Positions 23,238 to 30,072 of a stretch of DNA of 34,332 bases are shown here, piece by piece. The notes beneath the pieces are model-generated. The model was not told the origin of the DNA. It saw only the letters and a list, made by a program, of their open reading frames with translations, and did no database searches. The translations under genes were made by a program, and so were the position numbers. Source of the stretch: Nonomuraea antri. Its GTDB lineage: Bacteria; Actinomycetota; Actinomycetes; Streptosporangiales; Streptosporangiaceae. Each line of letters starts with the position of its first letter. Position 1 is the stretch's first letter. Location: NCBI RefSeq assembly GCF_013283785.1, contig NZ_JABCPZ010000106.1, positions 1 to 34,332 of the forward strand, given 5' to 3'.

Positions 23238-24013
23238 TCTTCCGCGGTCAGCCCCTCGCGCAGCTGGGCCAGGGTCCTGGCCAGCAGGCGCGAGACGTGC
23301 ATCTGCGAGATGCCCAGCTCGGTGGCGATCTGCGACTGCGTCATGTTCCCGAAGAAGCGCAGCAGCAGGATCCGCTTCTCGCGCGGCGGCAGCCGTTCGA
23401 GCAGCGGCTTGAGCGATTCGCGGTATTCCACGCCCTCCAGCGATTCGTCCACGATGCCGAGGGAGTCGGAGACCGCGGGCGCGTCGTCGTCACCGGAGTC
23501 GGGCGCGTCGAGCGACACCGTGGAGTAGGCGTTGGCCGACTCCAGGCCCTCCAGCACCTCCTCCTCGGTCATCTTGAGATAGGAGGCCAGCTCGGCGACG
23601 GTGGGCGCGCGGCCCTCGCGCTGCGACAGCTCGCTGATCGCCTTGGTCAGCGACAGCTTGAGCTCCTGCAGCCGGCGCGGCACCCGCACGGCCCAGCCCT
23701 TGTCGCGGAAGTGACGCTTGATCTCGCCGACGATGGTGGGCGTGGCGTACGTGGAGAACTCCACGCCGCGGTTGAGGTCGAACCTGTCGATGGACTTGAT
23801 CAGGCCGATGGTGGCGACCTGGGTCAGATCGTCGAGCCATTCGCCCCGGTTGCGGAAGCGGCGGGCCAGGTATTCGACCAGGGGAAGGTGGAGCTCGACC
23901 AGCTCGTCCCTGATGCGTTGACGGCGCGGCTCCTCGGGACCCAGCTCGGCCAGCTCGGCGAAGAGCATGCGGGCACGCACCCTGTCGGGCACGGCGTGTT
24001 CGCTGGTGGCCAT
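23234..24013 (-). CDS. SigB/SigF-family alternative sigma factor
   Basis: This 259-residue sigma-70 family protein has region 2 (LVEYLARRFRNRGEWLDDLTQVATIGLIKSIDRFD split over residues 45-80), region 3 (PRRLQELKLSLTKAI) and region 4 (FFGNMTQSQIATELGISQMHVSRLL). This is the general-stress/development group, often switched by an RsbW-type partner, which here is the gene just upstream. ATG 24013 has AGGA and GGAG upstream; a GTG at 24034 that overlaps the partner's stop is the alternative and would add seven residues. In S. coelicolor the sigma factor at the equivalent location is, from memory, SigH; orthology is not certain among several paralogues. Confidence 0.88.
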   Translation of the reverse strand: MATSEHAVPDRVRARMLFAELAELGPEEPRRQRIRDELVELHLPLVEYLARRFRNRGEWLDDLTQVATIGLIKSIDRFDLNRGVEFSTYATPTIVGEIKRHFRDKGWAVRVPRRLQELKLSLTKAISELSQREGRAPTVAELASYLKMTEEEVLEGLESANAYSTVSLDAPDSGDDDAPAVSDSLGIVDESLEGVEYRESLKPLLERLPPREKRILLLRFFGNMTQSQIATELGISQMHVSRLLARTLAQLREGLTAED

Positions 24014-24030
24014 GGCTCCAGTCCTTTCCG

Positions 24031-24456
24031 TCACGCCGGGCTCCCGCCGCCGCGGCGCTTACGCAGGACGATCGCCATGCGATCGGGGGAGTCTGTCACC
24101 GCGTCGACGTCGTCGGCCAGGGCGGTCAACACCATCCAGGCGAAGTCGTCGCGCTTCGGCGCGGAGCTGCCGACCGTCACCACCTCGACCCGGACCTGCA
24201 TCTCCTGCCCGGTCAGCTCGAACTCGGCGATCAGATCGGTGCCTGGCACCGCCTCGCTCAGCAGCATGGCGCACGCTTCGTCGACCGCGATCCGCAGGTC
24301 TTCGATCTCGTCCAGCGTGAAGTCCAGCCGCGCGGCCAGCCCGGCGGTTGCCGTACGCAGCACGGACAGGTAGGCGCTCGCGGCGGGGAGCCTGATGCTC
24401 ACCACGTCGCGGATGCCGGCCTCGGTCTCCGCCCGCGTCTCGGTTTCCTCGGTCAC
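24031..24456 (-). CDS. RsbW-like anti-sigma factor (GHKL fold)
   Basis: A 141-residue protein of the RsbW/SpoIIAB ATPase fold, encoded directly before the sigma factor with only 17 bases between (or overlapping by GTGA if the longer sigma start is used). The N box reads DLRIAVDEACAMLL: it keeps the Glu/Ala but lacks the Mg-binding Asn that normally follows. The expected DxGxG loop is also absent. ATP-dependent serine kinase action on an anti-anti-sigma factor is therefore doubtful, although sigma binding may be kept. No anti-anti-sigma gene is adjacent. Start GTG 24456 has GGAGG close upstream. Confidence 0.82.
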   Translation of the reverse strand: MTEETETRAETEAGIRDVVSIRLPAASAYLSVLRTATAGLAARLDFTLDEIEDLRIAVDEACAMLLSEAVPGTDLIAEFELTGQEMQVRVEVVTVGSSAPKRDDFAWMVLTALADDVDAVTDSPDRMAIVLRKRRGGGSPA

Positions 24457-24541
24457 GTTCCTCCTCGCGTATACGACGCTGTCTGCAACTTACCGCCCCG
24501 GAGAGGTGCTTGGCAGAATCAGACTCGCCATCAACGGAAAA

Positions 24542-24571
24542 GGCTCTGCACGGTTGCCACCGCACAGAGCC
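24542..24571 (-). terminator. Terminator of sodN with symmetric internal loop
   Basis: Outer stem GGCTCTG/CAGAGCC, a CA/CA internal loop, inner stem CGGT/ACCG and loop TGCC. On the minus strand it is followed by TTTT. It begins 13 bases after the sodN stop and separates it from the anti-sigma gene. Confidence 0.8.
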
Positions 24572-24584
24572 CTTATGTGCCGGT

Positions 24585-24986
24585 TTAGGCGGCCTTGGTC
24601 TCCCAGAAGATCTTGGAGATTTCGTCGATCTTGCCCAGCAGGTCCTCGGCCTTGGCGACGTCCACCGTGCCCTTGGCGCCGGCCGCGCCGGCGAGCTTGG
24701 TGGCGTCCCAGAAGAGCTGGTGCAGCTGGGGGTACTGCTCCAGGTGCGGCGGCTTGAAGTAGTCGGTCCACAGCACCCACAGGTGGTGCTTGACGAGCTC
24801 GGCGCGCTCTTCCTTGATCGTCAGGGCGCGAGCGCGGAAGACCGGGTCCTCGTTGCCTGCGTACTTCTCCATGATCGCCTTGACCGACTCCGCCTCGATG
24901 CGGGCCTGGGCGGGGTCGTAGACGCCGCAGGGCAGGTCGCAGTGTGCGGAAGCGACATGCTTGGGTCGTAGCAGTCGTGCGAGCAT
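24585..24986 (-). CDS. sodN: Nickel superoxide dismutase SodN
   Basis: Dismutates superoxide using a single Ni ion. The 133-residue precursor has a 14-residue leader (MLARLLRPKHVASA) that must be removed to expose the nickel hook HCDLPCGVY, in which His1, Cys2 and Cys6 of the mature protein bind Ni. The rest (YDPAQARIEAESVKAI, KHHLWVLWTDYFKPPH, KIFWETK) matches Streptomyces SodN, and the mature length of 119 is typical. The ATG has AGGA seven bases upstream. It is divergent from sodX, the predicted leader peptidase, with 91 bases between. In Streptomyces sodN is nickel-induced; no Nur box is identified with confidence here. Confidence 0.97.
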   Translation of the reverse strand: MLARLLRPKHVASAHCDLPCGVYDPAQARIEAESVKAIMEKYAGNEDPVFRARALTIKEERAELVKHHLWVLWTDYFKPPHLEQYPQLHQLFWDATKLAGAAGAKGTVDVAKAEDLLGKIDEISKIFWETKAA

Positions 24987-25005
24987 CAGAAAGTCCTTCC
25001 TTGAT

Positions 25006-25016
25006 GCTGAATCAGC
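25006..25016. promoter_or_regulatory. Short palindrome in the sodN-sodX intergenic region
   Basis: GCTGA-A-TCAGC lies 20 bases before the sodN start. Its short arms make chance plausible; it could be part of an operator. Confidence 0.25.
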
Positions 25017-25077
25017 TTGGTCCACTAACCGACCTTACTCGGGTCGCAAACGCCTGCGGAGTAGGGGGTCACAGCCC

Positions 25078-25374
25078 ATGAGAGTGCGTGTCGAGGGCGA
25101 TTCGATGCGGCCCGCGCTGGTTCCAGGCGACTGGCTCCTGGTGCGCAGGGGGGCCACCGTGCACCCGGGCGACCTGGTCGTGGCGCGGTTGCCCGGCGAG
25201 CCCGACCGGCTGATCGTCAAGCGCGCCCAGTGGCACGGCGCGGACGGCTGGTGGCTGGAGAGCGACAACCAGCGCGCCAGCGGACGCCGTGACAGCTGGG
25301 ACTTCGGCCCGGTGAACGACATCGTGGGCCGGGTCGTGCTGCGTTACTGGCCGCTCTTGAGACGGGCGCGGTAG
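25078..25374 (+). CDS. sodX: SodX, S26-family maturation peptidase for SodN
   Basis: A 98-residue protein of the signal peptidase I fold without a membrane anchor. Ser9 in GDSM and Lys48 in LIVKR form the Ser/Lys dyad, and the SDNQRAS and GRVVLRYWP segments are the usual later boxes. SodX-type proteins accompany nickel superoxide dismutases and remove the SodN leader in the cytoplasm. ATG 25078 has AGGGGG upstream; the longer frame to 24961 overlaps the sodN 5' end and is not credible. The 3' end overlaps the convergent CGNR gene by 31 bases. Confidence 0.9.
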   Translation: MRVRVEGDSMRPALVPGDWLLVRRGATVHPGDLVVARLPGEPDRLIVKRAQWHGADGWWLESDNQRASGRRDSWDFGPVNDIVGRVVLRYWPLLRRAR

Positions 25375-25769
25375 GCGGCCACGTTCTGGCGGGTGGCGCA
25401 GCGGGCCGAGCAGTAGCGGCGCGACCGGTTGGAGGAGGTGTCGAGGAAGGCCCGGGCGCAGCGGGGGTCCTGGCAGCGGCCGAGCCTGTCGGGGCCGAGT
25501 TCGGCGACCACTGCGGCCAGGCCCATCACGGCCGCGGCGGCGGAGGTCTCAGCCAGGTGCAGGTGCCAGCGCTGGCCGTCGTGGCCGGAGAGCTGGGGAC
25601 GCACCGGGTGGCGTACCAGCAGGGCGTTCAGCTTGGCGACCATGGCCTCCTCGTCGGTGGCGAGGTCGAAGACGGCGGCCAGGTCGTCGCGCAGGTCGTG
25701 CAGCTCGGGCGGCGGGCCGGGGTCGTTGACCAGGCGGACCGCCCACTCCGCGTAAGAGGTGAGGTCCAT
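25344..25769 (-). CDS. CGNR/ABATE-type zinc-finger regulator (variant motif)
   Basis: This 141-residue protein has an N-terminal ABATE-like domain (about 1-90) and a C-terminal zinc finger with Cys pairs at CQDPRC and CSARC, and the family pattern FLDTSSNRSRRYCS. The name-giving CGNR stretch here reads CATR, keeping only the first and last residues. Such proteins are putative stress regulators in actinomycetes. The length is a little shorter than the usual 170-200. No ribosome site precedes ATG 25769, but TAATAC-N6-ATG suggests leaderless mRNA. The stop lies inside sodX. Confidence 0.8.
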   Translation of the reverse strand: MDLTSYAEWAVRLVNDPGPPPELHDLRDDLAAVFDLATDEEAMVAKLNALLVRHPVRPQLSGHDGQRWHLHLAETSAAAAVMGLAAVVAELGPDRLGRCQDPRCARAFLDTSSNRSRRYCSARCATRQNVAAYRARLKSGQ

Positions 25770-25819
25770 GCTCGAGTATTACACGCCGCCCGTGCCCTGC
25801 TGTGCCGGGCCGGGCGCGC

Positions 25820-25866
25820 GAAACGGCGGGGACGTGTCACCTGATGGGACACGCCCCCGCCGTTTC
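25820..25866 (-). terminator. Strong long-stem terminator after the ABC transporter operon
   Basis: A 12-base perfect outer stem (25820-25831 with 25855-25866), one A/C mismatch, a further six-base stem (CGTGTC/GACACG) and a nine-base loop. It lies 59 bases past the ABC ATPase stop and before the divergently placed CGNR start region. No U-tract. Confidence 0.8.
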
Positions 25867-25925
25867 TCGCGGTGGTGCTGAACCTGCCAGGGTCGGCCTG
25901 GCGGGGTCGGCGCCGCGGGCCAGGG

Positions 25926-26669
25926 TCAGCCCTCCGGGTGCAGCACGCGGCGCAGGAACGTACGCGTGCGCTCGTGCTGCGGGTCGCCGATGACCTGCTC
26001 GGGGGCGCCGTCCTCGACGATGACGCCGCCGTCCATGAACACCACCCGATCGGCCACCTCGCGGGCGAAGCCCATCTCGTGGGTGACCACGAGCATGGTC
26101 ATGCCCTCCTCCGCCAGCTTGCGCATGACGGTGAGCACGTCGCCGACCAGTTCGGGGTCGAGCGCCGAGGTGGGCTCGTCGAACAGCATCAGGTCGGGGT
26201 TCATGGCCAGGGCCCTGGCGATGGCCACCCGCTGCTGCTGTCCGCCGGAGAGCTGGAGCGGGTAGGCGTCGCACTTGGCGCCGACCCCCACCTTGTCCAG
26301 GTTCTCCCGGGCGATGAGCTCGGCTTCCTTCTTGCTCCGCTTCAGCACGCGCTGCTGGGCGATCATGACGTTCTGCAGCGCGGTCATGTGCGGGAACAGG
26401 TTGAACTGCTGGAACACCATGCCGATGCGACGGCGTGCCGCGTCGATGTCCGCATCGGGATGCGTCAGCTCGACGCCCTCGACGAAGACCTTGCCCCTGG
26501 TCGGCGTCTCGAGCAGGTTCACGCAGCGCAGTAGCGTGGACTTGCCCGACCCTGACGGGCCGATGACGCAGACGACCTGGCCGGGCTCGATGGCGAAGTC
26601 GATGCCCTTGAGCACTTCGTTGGCGCCGAAGTACTTGTGCAGGTCCTTGATCTCGACCGCGTGGCTCAT
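25926..26669 (-). CDS. Polar amino-acid ABC transporter ATP-binding protein
   Basis: This 247-residue ATPase has Walker A GPSGSGKST, the Q-loop VFQQFNLF, signature LSGGQQQR, Walker B LMLFDEPTSALD and the switch His in VVTHEMGFA. It belongs to the GlnQ/GluA group, which drives uptake of glutamate, glutamine and similar polar amino acids. It starts with an ATGA overlap with the permease gene, so it is the last gene of the binding protein-permease-ATPase operon. A strong terminator follows. Confidence 0.95.
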   Translation of the reverse strand: MSHAVEIKDLHKYFGANEVLKGIDFAIEPGQVVCVIGPSGSGKSTLLRCVNLLETPTRGKVFVEGVELTHPDADIDAARRRIGMVFQQFNLFPHMTALQNVMIAQQRVLKRSKKEAELIARENLDKVGVGAKCDAYPLQLSGGQQQRVAIARALAMNPDLMLFDEPTSALDPELVGDVLTVMRKLAEEGMTMLVVTHEMGFAREVADRVVFMDGGVIVEDGAPEQVIGDPQHERTRTFLRRVLHPEG

Positions 26670-27493
26670 CGCGCCCTCCCCGTACGTGCCTCCAGCCGGC
26701 GCACCAGGTAGCCCAGCGGGATCGTGACGATCAGGTACGTGATCCCGGCCACCATGATGGGCGTGGCGTTGGCGTGCCTGGAGGCCAGGTCGTTGCCGAA
26801 CTTGGCCAGCTCGACGTACTCGCCGGAGACCCCCAGGAAGAGGATCAGCGACGAGTCCTTGAGCAGGGCGATGAACTGGTTGGTCGTCGGCGGGATCACG
26901 ATCCGGATCGCCTGCGGGACCACCACGGTGGCCAGCGCCCGGCCCGCGGACATGCCGAGCGACCTGGCCGCCTCGGTCTGCCCCTTGGGCACGGCCTGCA
27001 GACCGGCCCGGAACACCTCGGCCTGATAGGCGGCTCCCACCAGGCCCAGGCCCAGGATGCCCTCGCCGTACTTCCCGCCGGGCACCTCGAAGCCGGGCAG
27101 CGCCAGCGGCAGGAAGGTGATCATCAGGAAGATGAGCAGCGCGGGCAGGCCGCGGAAGACCTCGATGTAGATGCCGGAGATCCACCGGTACGGGCCGACC
27201 TGGGACAGGCGCATGAGCGCCAGCACGAGACCGAGCGCGAAGGCGAAGATGAACCCGCCCACCGCGTAAATGATCGTGTTCTTCAGCGCGATCGTGAACA
27301 GCTCGGGGAATGCCTTCTCCGCCACGTCGAGCTTGGCGAAGTTGTCTGCCAGGCTGGACCAGTCCCCGTACAGGACGAGTCCGACAAGAGCGAGGACCAG
27401 CACGCTGTACTGGACACCGCGGACTATCCGTTGCTTCTTACGCGGGCTGAGCCCGGCACGGGCCGGCCCAGCCACCTTCGGCTGCTCGGTCAT
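26666..27493 (-). CDS. Polar amino-acid ABC transporter permease
   Basis: A 275-residue HisM-type membrane permease with helices at about 28-42, 72-95, 110-135 and towards the C-terminus. It has the EAA motif GAAYQAEVFRAGLQAVPKGQTEAARSLG (positions about 155-182) that contacts the ATPase. Only one permease gene is present, so a homodimer is expected; the Corynebacterium gluABCD system has two. It begins three bases after the binding-protein stop and overlaps the ATPase gene by four bases. Confidence 0.94.
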   Translation of the reverse strand: MTEQPKVAGPARAGLSPRKKQRIVRGVQYSVLVLALVGLVLYGDWSSLADNFAKLDVAEKAFPELFTIALKNTIIYAVGGFIFAFALGLVLALMRLSQVGPYRWISGIYIEVFRGLPALLIFLMITFLPLALPGFEVPGGKYGEGILGLGLVGAAYQAEVFRAGLQAVPKGQTEAARSLGMSAGRALATVVVPQAIRIVIPPTTNQFIALLKDSSLILFLGVSGEYVELAKFGNDLASRHANATPIMVAGITYLIVTIPLGYLVRRLEARTGRAR

Positions 27494-27496
27494 GGA

Positions 27497-28354
27497 TCAG
27501 CTCAGCTCACCGGGCTTCTTGCCGAACCACTTCACGTAGATCTGCTCGTACGTGCCGTCCTTCTTGGCCGCCTCGATCGAGTCGTTGATGGCCTTGAGCA
27601 GGACGGGGTCCGCGTTCTTCTTCAGCCCGACGCCGTACTGCTCGCCGGTGTCGAGGCTGGCGATCATCTCGAACTTCTCGGCGATCTCCGGCTTCTTGAG
27701 CCAGGTGAGAACGACGGGCAGGTCCTGGACGATCACGTCGGCCTGGCCGGCCTGCAGGGCCAGCAGCTCCTTGGCGGAGTCGGCGTACTCGGTGGGGTTG
27801 AGCCCCTTGCCCTTGACGTAGTCGAGACCGGTGGTGCTGGCCTGGGCGCCCAGCTTGAGGTTCTTGGCCTTGACGTCGTCCAGGGACGTGGCGCCGGTGC
27901 CCTTCTTGGCCAGCAGGGCCTGCGTGGCGTCGAAGTACGGCACCGAGAAGTCGATGTTCTGCTTGCGCTCGTCGGTGATGGTCATGCCGGCGGCGGCGGC
28001 GTCGCACTTCTTGGCGGCCATGGCGGCGCCGCTCTTGATCACGGCGAAGTCGATGTCGACGATCTCCTGCGTGACGCCGAGCTTCTTGGCGGCCAGGTCC
28101 ATGATGTCCACGTCGAAGCCGACGATCTTGCCGCCGGCGTCCTGGAACTGGAACGGCTCGTAGGGGATGTTGGTGCAGACCGTGAGCTTGCCTTCGTTGA
28201 CCAGCTTGGCCGTAGCGCCACCCGCGGCACTCGCGGTGCTGGTGGCGGAGGTCGAGCCTCCCTTGTCACTGCCGCACGCGCTCAGGGCGAGAGCGGCGAC
28301 CAAAGCGAGCGCGCCGGCGGCGTAACCGCGGCGGCCCTTGGGGCTGAGGGCCAT
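27497..28354 (-). CDS. Polar amino-acid ABC transporter binding lipoprotein
   Basis: This 285-residue solute-binding protein has a basic start, a hydrophobic signal and lipobox LSAC with Cys27, then a Ser/Thr/Ala-rich tether. The SBP family 3 body includes LTVCTNIPYEPFQF, VGFDVDIMDLAAKKLG and the GMTITDERKQ segment. Two mature cysteines (TVCT and KKCD) probably form the disulfide common in actinobacterial members. Ligand is likely glutamate/glutamine or a related amino acid but cannot be fixed. GAGGAGG precedes the ATG by six bases. First gene of the operon. Confidence 0.94.
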   Translation of the reverse strand: MALSPKGRRGYAAGALALVAALALSACGSDKGGSTSATSTASAAGGATAKLVNEGKLTVCTNIPYEPFQFQDAGGKIVGFDVDIMDLAAKKLGVTQEIVDIDFAVIKSGAAMAAKKCDAAAAGMTITDERKQNIDFSVPYFDATQALLAKKGTGATSLDDVKAKNLKLGAQASTTGLDYVKGKGLNPTEYADSAKELLALQAGQADVIVQDLPVVLTWLKKPEIAEKFEMIASLDTGEQYGVGLKKNADPVLLKAINDSIEAAKKDGTYEQIYVKWFGKKPGELS

Positions 28355-28372
28355 GTTCGGCCTCCTCGTAGT

Positions 28373-28401
28373 GATATGCCACGAAAGTTGGGTTTTGTGA
28401 A
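28373..28401 (-). promoter_or_regulatory. Candidate promoter of the amino-acid transporter operon
   Basis: On the minus strand TTCACA (28401-28396), a 17-base spacer and CATATC (28378-28373) lie 18 bases before the binding-protein start. The -35 matches well and the -10 poorly. Confidence 0.35.
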
Positions 28402-28618
28402 GTTTAAATGGGGTTTAGCTGCAGTCCGTCACGTGGGATTTAACAATGCGTCAACAGAACGGCGTCGGCACTGACACCGAAGCCCATCTCACCATGTGGC
28501 AGTATGGGGAGACGGGTGACCCCCGTAACCCCCTCAACGAGACGCTCGACGAGGGGAACCTGGCAGCTACCGAAGCCAGCCCTCTCGCGACGTCCGCTCG
28601 AAGGTCTCTTCCGTAACG

Positions 28619-29845
28619 ATGACTACAGGGGTCGCTGTGGCTGCCACGCCCGCTTCTGCTTCCGTCTCAGGTTCCACGAACACCGACTCTCTCGACCTCG
28701 ATCCCGCCTTCGCCGTGCATCGCGGGGGCAAGCTCGAGGTGCGCTCCACCATTCCCGTCCGCGACGCCCACGACCTGTCGCTGGCCTACACGCCCGGCGT
28801 GGCCAGGGTCTGCACCGCGATCGCCGACGATCCGTCGCTGGCCGACGACTACACCTGGGTCTCCAACGTGGTCGCCGTCGTCTCCGACGGCACCGCCGTG
28901 CTCGGGCTCGGCGACATCGGCCCGGCCGCGGCCATGCCGGTCATGGAGGGCAAGGCGCTGCTGTTCAAGGAGTTCGGCGACGTCGACGCCGTCCCCATCT
29001 GCCTCGACTGCACCGACGTCGACGCGCTCGTCGAGACCGTGGTGCGGCTCGCGCCCTCGTTCGGCGGGATCAACCTGGAGGACATCAGCGCGCCGCGCTG
29101 CTTCGAGGTCGAGGACCGGCTGCGCGACGTGCTCGACATCCCGGTCTTCCACGACGACCAGCACGGCACCGCCATCGTCGTGCTGGCCGCGCTCCAGAAC
29201 GCCGCCCGCCTGACCGGCCGCTCGCTCGGCGACCTGCGCGCGGTGGTGGCCGGCGCGGGCGCGTCCGGCGTCGCGGTCACCAGGATCCTGCTGGAGGCCG
29301 GGATCGGCGACATCGCCGTCTCCGACTCCAAGGGCATGATCTATCAGGGCAGGGAGGGGCTGAACCCGGTCAAGGAGGCGCTGGCCCGCGACACCAACCG
29401 CGCCGGGCACACCGGGTCCACCGAGGAGGCGCTGGCCGGGGCCGACGTGTTCGTGGGGTTGTCCGGGTCCACCGTGTCCGAGCAGGCCATCGCGTCCATG
29501 GCGCCCGACGCGATCGTCTTCGCCCTGTCGAACCCGACCCCGGAGGTCCACCCCGAGATCGCGGCCAAGCACGTCGCCGTGGTGGCCACCGGGCGCTCCG
29601 ACTTCCCCAACCAGATCAACAACGTCCTGGCCTTCCCCGGGGTCTTCAGAGGCGCCCTGGACGTCCGCGCGGCCACGATCACCGAGAACATGAAGGTGGC
29701 CGCGGCCAACGCGCTGGCGGGCGTCGTCGGCGACGAGCTCTCGTCCGACTACATCATCCCCAGCCCGTTCGACGCCCGCGTCGCGCCCGCCGTGACGGCC
29801 GCCGTCGCAGCTCAGGCCGCTGTCGACGGGGTCGCCCGCCGCTGA
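28619..29845 (+). CDS. NAD(P)-dependent malic enzyme
   Basis: Oxidative decarboxylation of malate to pyruvate, giving reducing power and linking the TCA cycle to pyruvate and lipid precursors. The 408-residue protein has Tyr57 (LSLAYTPGVA), Lys112 (MEGKALLFK), the metal motif FHDDQHGT and the dinucleotide loop GAGASGVA. It closely resembles the short bacterial malic enzymes of Streptomyces (SCO5261, NADP-type, lies at the equivalent position from memory). Cofactor preference is not decided from sequence. The start at 28619 lacks a good ribosome site. The first 25 residues are low-complexity, so a start a little downstream is possible. Confidence 0.93.
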   Translation: MTTGVAVAATPASASVSGSTNTDSLDLDPAFAVHRGGKLEVRSTIPVRDAHDLSLAYTPGVARVCTAIADDPSLADDYTWVSNVVAVVSDGTAVLGLGDIGPAAAMPVMEGKALLFKEFGDVDAVPICLDCTDVDALVETVVRLAPSFGGINLEDISAPRCFEVEDRLRDVLDIPVFHDDQHGTAIVVLAALQNAARLTGRSLGDLRAVVAGAGASGVAVTRILLEAGIGDIAVSDSKGMIYQGREGLNPVKEALARDTNRAGHTGSTEEALAGADVFVGLSGSTVSEQAIASMAPDAIVFALSNPTPEVHPEIAAKHVAVVATGRSDFPNQINNVLAFPGVFRGALDVRAATITENMKVAAANALAGVVGDELSSDYIIPSPFDARVAPAVTAAVAAQAAVDGVARR

Positions 29846-29859
29846 GCACCGCCGCGTAC

Positions 29860-29889
29860 GTGAGCGGGGACCGCAAGGTCTCCGCTCAC
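29860..29889 (+). terminator. Terminator of the malic enzyme gene
   Basis: Thirteen-base arms with one G-U pair (GTGAGCGGGGACC and its complement) closed by a GCAA tetraloop of the stable GNRA class, 14 bases after the stop. Confidence 0.8.
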
Positions 29890-30014
29890 GACGTGTTCCC
29901 CGGACCTCGCCGAGGGTAGGTGAGATGCCCATCGAGGAGGACGGGCGCAGCGGCCAGAGGGCGGGACGGAGTTCGGGTGAACTTAGGGAACTGCCATAAA
30001 GCCTTTACTCAGCG

Positions 30015-30023
30015 TGCTATAAA
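30015..30023 (+). promoter_or_regulatory. Extended -10 promoter of the NsdA-like gene
   Basis: TG-C-TATAAA in an unusually AT-rich stretch, about 50 bases before ATG 30073. This is a near-consensus extended -10 without a good -35. Confidence 0.5.
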
Positions 30024-30072
30024 AAAGCTCTCTGTAAGGATGCGGGCGCCGACTCCTGTGACGAGGAGAGCG

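Noticed and set aside
25770..25925. Possible small gene between the CGNR gene and the ABC ATPase gene
   Set aside because: The stretch is dominated by one long hairpin terminator; no frame with ribosome site was found.
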